The position numbers were made by a program, and so were the translations under genes. DNA of 9,695 bases from Leptospirillum sp. (GTDB taxonomy: Bacteria; Nitrospirota; Leptospirillia; Leptospirillales; Leptospirillaceae), in contig DAIEST010000080.1 in assembly GCA_027346125.1 (NCBI GenBank), forward strand, positions 1 to 9,695, read 5' to 3'. This document shows, in pieces, positions 6,450 to 9,695 of the stretch (positions within the stretch are counted from its first letter, which is position 1; each line of letters opens with the position of its first letter). Below the pieces are notes generated by a model. It did not search any database and had not been told where the DNA came from. It was given only the letters and a program-made list of their open reading frames with translations.

Positions 6450-8497
6450 CCTCCCCTTCCCTTCCCCGCATCGTCCTTCTCCAACGAGACTCCCTTCGCG
6501 ACCCGGGCTTTTCCGAGCGGAAGGAGTGGTGGCTTTCCATGGGGGACGGTGGATACCTTTCCGGCACTCCGGTTCACTCCCTGTCGCGCGGGTACAATGG
6601 CCTCGCAGTCTTTGCGGTCCATCCTCCGGTCGGCCGAACCCTTTATTGGGTCAAATGGGACGGTTTTCTCTCCGACGGCAAAGAGGAAATCCCGCTCACG
6701 ACCAATCACTGGTCCGATGGGTCGTTTTCTCCGTCCGGCCACCATCACATCGAATCCTTTTCGCTCGAGGGCAGGCTTCCCCATTGGACCTATCGATGGA
6801 AAGAACACCGTTTTCACATCCGGATCTGGTTTGACCCGGAATTGCGGGCCACTTGTCTTTCCTGTGTCCTGGATACCGATGTTCCGCTTTGGATGACGGT
6901 CAAACTGTATGTCAACAATCGCGACCATCATGGGATCGTTCAGGAAGAACCGGTCTGCCCCGATGTCCGCATCGAGGGGAACCGGGCAGAGCTTTTCCGG
7001 GAAGGAAAGAAGTTGAGCGTTGTCGCTTCGCCTGGGACCCTCCGGAGCGAACGCGTCTCATACCGGGACTTCTACTACGTTCACGAACGGGAACGGGGGC
7101 TGAAGGACTGGGAGAATCATTGCCATGCCCTTACCCTCCGATGGAATCTCGAACCGGAGAAAGAATCCGGTTTTATCCTGACGGATCGTGACGTTTCCCC
7201 GGCTGATGCACTCGAGATCCTGTTGCCCCGTTCCCGGGAAGCCTTTCAGGAAGAGGATCGCCGGCGACTTCTGAGAGCAGGTCTTCGCCAGGGCGCCTGG
7301 GAGTTGGCCCCGGACTGGATCCGTCAACTGCTCCTGACGGGAGACTCCTTCGTGGTGGACCGTCGGGACCCCTCTTCCGGTACGATGGGGAAAACGATCA
7401 TGGCAGGATTCCCCTGGTTCGCCGACTGGGGCCGGGATACGATGATTTCCCTGCCGGGTCTTCTGCTTGCGACCGGTCGATATGAAGAGGCCCGTCTGAT
7501 CCTGCTGTCGTTTTCCAGAACGATCCGGAACGGCCTGATTCCGAACTTCTTCCCCGAAGATGCCGGCGAACCTTTCTACAACACTGCAGACGCCTCTCTG
7601 TGGTACCTCCGTGCCGCTTCGCTCTACGGACAGTTTTCCCAGGACTATGCAACGCTCCGTCAAATCTATCCGGTGCTTCTGGAAATCGTTTCTTCCTATC
7701 TGGAGGGGACCGACTGGGGGATCGGGATCGATCCCGACGACGGGCTGGTGCGGATCGGAGAATCCGAGCAACCCCTGACCTGGATGGATGCCCGGGTGAA
7801 CGGACTGACGATCACCCCGCGCAGGGGAAAGCCCGTTGAACTCTCCGCACTCTGGTATAACGGTCTGCTCGGACTTTCTGCCATGGCCGATCGCCTTCGG
7901 GAGGACAGTCGTCCCTTTCGGGAGGAAGCGATGAAAACGAGGGCCGGGTTTCGTCGGTTCGTCCGTTCCGACGGAAAGGGATTATGGGACCTTCTGGACG
8001 GATCCGGTCTGGAGAGCGAACAGGTTCGACCGAACCAGATTCTGGCGTTGAGTCTCGAATTTACTCCGCTTGAAGAGGAAGCCCGGCAGAATGTTCTGGA
8101 CACGGTCAGGGAGCATCTTCTGACTCCCTTCGGACTTCGAAGTCTTTCTCCCGCCTCGCCCGCATATGTCGGTTCATACACGGGCTCTCCGCTGGAAAGG
8201 GATCGCGCATACCATCAGGGAACCGTCTGGGGATGGCTTCTCGGACATTATGCAATGGCACGATTCCGGGTATATGGAGATGCGTTGCAGGGATTGTCCG
8301 TTCTTGATGGGATCTCGGGGCATCTTCAGGATGCCGGTCTCGGAGGAATCAGCGAAATCTTCGATGGTGACGCGCCTCATCTTCCCAGAGGATGTCCTCT
8401 CCAGGCCTGGTCCGTGGGATGTACCCTCGAAGCCTGGCTGTTTCTCCAGTCCCGGGTTTCAGAAGAACACCGGGCAGGCCCCCCTCCCGGGGACTGA
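6446..8497 (+). CDS. Amylo-alpha-1,6-glucosidase (glycogen debranching enzyme, GH133-like)
   Basis: This 683-residue enzyme probably hydrolyses alpha-1,6 branch points of glycogen or related glucans in the cytoplasm. Residues about 1-270 are a beta-rich GDE_N-type domain (SLSRGYNGLAVFAVHPPVGR, then YVNNRDHHG). The C-terminal (alpha/alpha)6 part carries FPWFADWGRDTMISLPGLLL with D331 in WGRD, FYNTADASLWYLRA, LTWMDARVNGLTITPR with D448, VELSALWYNGLLGL, AYHQGTVWGWLLGHY and GGISEIFDGDAP with E637. By family comparison D448 and E637 are candidates for the catalytic pair. I infer this from motif position only. ATG 6446 overlaps the hemH stop by ATGA. The longer open frame back to 6125 lies inside hemH and is rejected. 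No other glycogen gene is present, so its place behind hemH is unusual. Confidence 0.9.
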   Translation: MTSPSLPRIVLLQRDSLRDPGFSERKEWWLSMGDGGYLSGTPVHSLSRGYNGLAVFAVHPPVGRTLYWVKWDGFLSDGKEEIPLTTNHWSDGSFSPSGHHHIESFSLEGRLPHWTYRWKEHRFHIRIWFDPELRATCLSCVLDTDVPLWMTVKLYVNNRDHHGIVQEEPVCPDVRIEGNRAELFREGKKLSVVASPGTLRSERVSYRDFYYVHERERGLKDWENHCHALTLRWNLEPEKESGFILTDRDVSPADALEILLPRSREAFQEEDRRRLLRAGLRQGAWELAPDWIRQLLLTGDSFVVDRRDPSSGTMGKTIMAGFPWFADWGRDTMISLPGLLLATGRYEEARLILLSFSRTIRNGLIPNFFPEDAGEPFYNTADASLWYLRAASLYGQFSQDYATLRQIYPVLLEIVSSYLEGTDWGIGIDPDDGLVRIGESEQPLTWMDARVNGLTITPRRGKPVELSALWYNGLLGLSAMADRLREDSRPFREEAMKTRAGFRRFVRSDGKGLWDLLDGSGLESEQVRPNQILALSLEFTPLEEEARQNVLDTVREHLLTPFGLRSLSPASPAYVGSYTGSPLERDRAYHQGTVWGWLLGHYAMARFRVYGDALQGLSVLDGISGHLQDAGLGGISEIFDGDAPHLPRGCPLQAWSVGCTLEAWLFLQSRVSEEHRAGPPPGD

Positions 8498-8579
8498 TCC
8501 GGAAAACATGATCCCGGCAAGGGTCGTCATGCGACGGAGCCTTCCCGCATCCCCCACATATTCCTTCTGATGCAACGGG

Positions 8580-9482
8580 TCACTCCCGGGCGGCAGGAAG
8601 GGGCATCTTCTCTTTGGGACGAAGATGCTGCCAGCTCACCAGAACCAGTGCCAGAAACACCAGGAGCATCCCCGCCGCTTCCCAGTCTCCGGGACGTTCT
8701 CCCAGTTGCTCCCAGGCAGCCATGACGCCGATCAGGGGGACGAAAAGGGTTCCCATGCCGGCAATCCCTGCAGGAAGCCGCTGGAGGGCGTAAGCCCAGA
8801 GAACCCAGGCCAGAGCGTTTCCCGGAATGGCGTTGTAGAGAAGATCTCCGACAAATCGCGGGGTCCAGTGGATCCTCAGCGGATCCATAATCATGGCCAG
8901 AACGCCCAGCGCCACCCCCCCGAAGATCATCTGCCAGGCTGTGGCGTTCAGCAGATCCCCGCCGGAAGGAGCGAGACGCTTCTGCCAGATGGCGGAAGCC
9001 GCCCAGCTGATTCCGGACAGAAGAGCGAGAAGCGTCCCCAGAATACCGCCATGGAGATGCCATGGCTCCAGAATGAACATCAGTCCCATGACAGCCAGTA
9101 CCAGAGCAGGTCGCTGCAATCCGTGAATCCGCTCTCCAAGAAGGGGGCAGGCCAGAAGGATGAGCCAGATGGGCATCATATAGACGAGGATGGCGGTTTT
9201 TCCCGCCCCGCTGTATTCCAGACCCCACAGCGTAAACCCCACGAAACCGGTGGACTGCAAGAGCCCCAGGGGAACGATATACCCCAGGGGCGGGACCGAC
9301 AGCGGACGCCCCAGAAGCTTCAGGAGGGGAAAGAGCACAGCCGCCCCGCCCAACACGCGAAGAGTGGCAAAAACAAGCGGGGGAGAGTCCAGAAGAGCCG
9401 TTTTCATGACAACCCAGTTGTATCCCCAGATCAGGGAAAGAAGTCCAATAGCGGCCACAGGCCATGCAAGAGTCCGGGTCAT
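8580..9482 (-). CDS. EamA/DMT-family transporter (10 TM)
   Basis: A 300-residue inner-membrane protein of the drug/metabolite transporter superfamily, made of two EamA repeats of five TMs. Repeat 1 starts AAIGLLSLIWGYNWVVMK and includes PLVFATLRVLGGAAVLFPL and the conserved GAGKTAILVYMMPIW then LLGERI. Repeat 2 runs from GGILGTLLALLSGISWAASA through AGMGTLFVPLIGVMAAWEQLGERP to the last TM, ending in a short basic cytoplasmic tail. Relatives export amino acids, nucleosides or other metabolites, but the substrate cannot be told. ATG at 9482-9480 is chosen because AAGGAAC lies just upstream on this strand. The frame extends to a TTG at 9545 with a poor ribosome site, giving 21 extra residues unlike the family. 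The gene converges on the debranching-enzyme gene and is divergent from mtnA. Confidence 0.88.
   Translation of the reverse strand: MTRTLAWPVAAIGLLSLIWGYNWVVMKTALLDSPPLVFATLRVLGGAAVLFPLLKLLGRPLSVPPLGYIVPLGLLQSTGFVGFTLWGLEYSGAGKTAILVYMMPIWLILLACPLLGERIHGLQRPALVLAVMGLMFILEPWHLHGGILGTLLALLSGISWAASAIWQKRLAPSGGDLLNATAWQMIFGGVALGVLAMIMDPLRIHWTPRFVGDLLYNAIPGNALAWVLWAYALQRLPAGIAGMGTLFVPLIGVMAAWEQLGERPGDWEAAGMLLVFLALVLVSWQHLRPKEKMPLPAARE
8603..8628. repeat. 8-bp perfect inverted repeat at the convergent gene end
   Basis: GCATCTTC at 8603-8610 pairs exactly with GAAGATGC at 8621-8628 around a 10-nt loop, with a possible extra G-T pair outside. It lies within the last codons of the EamA gene and about 105 nt past the debranching-enzyme stop. 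No T-run follows in either direction, so it is not a textbook terminator. It may still slow or protect convergent transcripts, or be chance. The gap 8498-8579 itself holds no gene and no better hairpin. Confidence 0.3.
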
Positions 9483-9515
9483 CAGTTCCTTTCCAAGAAA
9501 GATGTTGCTTGCCTC

Positions 9516-9545
9516 ATGATCTCCCAGAAGTTCCAGACTGATCAA
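9516..9545 (-). promoter_or_regulatory. Possible promoter for the EamA transporter gene
   Basis: On the minus strand TTGATC (9545-9540) and GATCAT (9521-9516) sit 18 nt apart, each matching four of six sigma-70 consensus bases. This would give a leader of about 27 nt before ATG 9482. It is a weak candidate with no independent support. Confidence 0.25.
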
Positions 9546-9575
9546 GCCTCTGCTCTAAGGATCGGTGCATCGGTC

Positions 9576-9605
9576 TTGACCCATCCGCAATGGAGCGTTT
9601 ACAAT
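9576..9605 (+). promoter_or_regulatory. Sigma-70-type promoter of mtnA
   Basis: TTGACC at 9576-9581 (five of six consensus bases) and TACAAT at 9600-9605 (five of six) are separated by 18 nt. This is the strongest promoter match I noticed. Transcription would start about 7-8 nt after the -10 box, at 9612-9613, which is the A of the mtnA ATG. Confidence 0.6.
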
Positions 9606-9612
9606 CACGGCC

Positions 9613-9695
9613 ATGATCGATGCAGTCAGATGGGTGCGGACACCCGAAAACCGTCATGAAGTTCATGTGCTGGATCAGCGCCTTCTTCCCTTGCG
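9613..9695 (+). CDS. mtnA: Methylthioribose-1-phosphate isomerase N-terminus (MtnA-like, partial)
   Basis: The frame opens at ATG 9613 and runs off the window after 27 full codons. Visible are AVRWVRTPENRHEVHVLDQ and then RLLP. A short R-W strand followed by an L-D-Q-R-L-L-P motif is typical of the MtnA N-terminus. MtnA converts 5-methylthioribose-1-phosphate to the ribulose isomer in methionine salvage from methylthioadenosine, a by-product of polyamine synthesis and other SAM-using reactions. TGA at 9577-9579 closes the frame upstream, and no other ATG, GTG or TTG lies between it and 9613. There is no ribosome site at normal distance (GGAG at 9592-9595 is 17 nt away). The identification rests on fewer than 30 residues; an eIF2B-related isomerase is the alternative. 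Confidence 0.65.
   Translation, partial: MIDAVRWVRTPENRHEVHVLDQRLLPL

Noticed and set aside
8498..8579. Intrinsic terminator between the convergent genes
   Set aside because: Only a four-pair GTCG/CGAC element (8523-8535) with weak flanking pairs is present, and there is no T-run on either strand.
8625..9659. 344-residue plus-strand open frame antisense to the transporter gene
   Set aside because: Its composition (many Gln, His, Pro and Arg runs) is that of a mirror of a hydrophobic membrane protein. It has no recognisable domain and also runs through the mtnA promoter. The minus-strand 10-TM protein is clearly the real gene.
1..9695. CRISPR array, insertion sequence, toxin-antitoxin or defence island
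   Set aside because: No regularly spaced repeats, transposase motifs, terminal repeats or defence-type domains were seen. The genes are housekeeping or metabolic.

Overview
This window looks like a chromosomal segment of a moderately GC-rich Gram-negative bacterium. The inner-membrane LptF/LptG pair implies a lipopolysaccharide outer membrane. The protein style and gene content recall Nitrospirota of the Leptospirillum kind, but that placement is an impression from sequence and was not tested. I saw no mobile element, CRISPR array, tRNA or rRNA. Nearly all of the window is coding.

Layout. Positions 1-8497 hold a dense rightward gene run. It begins with the last codons of an unidentified gene that shares a GTGA overlap with a small protein carrying a TrkA_C (RCK_C) ligand-binding domain (27-653). 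After a 68-nt gap come seven tightly packed genes: a class I SAM methyltransferase (722-1297), a DUF5069 protein (1294-1659), the tRNA methylthiotransferase MiaB (1659-3062), the lipopolysaccharide-export permeases LptF (about 3115-4248) and LptG (4245-5333), ferrochelatase HemH (5346-6449), and a glycogen-debranching-type amylo-alpha-1,6-glucosidase (6446-8497). Four junctions are 1-4 nt start/stop overlaps and no terminator-like hairpin is visible inside, so this reads as one transcript with translational coupling.

An EamA/DMT-family 10-TM transporter (8580-9482) converges on the run from the minus strand. The short gap between it and the run has no classical terminator. Behind the transporter, a 130-nt divergent intergenic region carries a good sigma-70-type promoter. 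That promoter drives a gene cut off by the window edge, whose N-terminus resembles MtnA (methylthioribose-1-phosphate isomerase). The promoter spacing puts transcription start on or beside the ATG, suggesting a leaderless mRNA.

Functionally the operon is mixed: tRNA modification, outer-membrane LPS transport, final haem insertion and alpha-glucan debranching share a transcript. The features most worth a second look are the C-terminal four-cysteine motif of HemH, the probable leaderless mtnA, the domain-reduced TrkA_C protein and the unusual gene grouping. I found no convincing undescribed multi-gene system.
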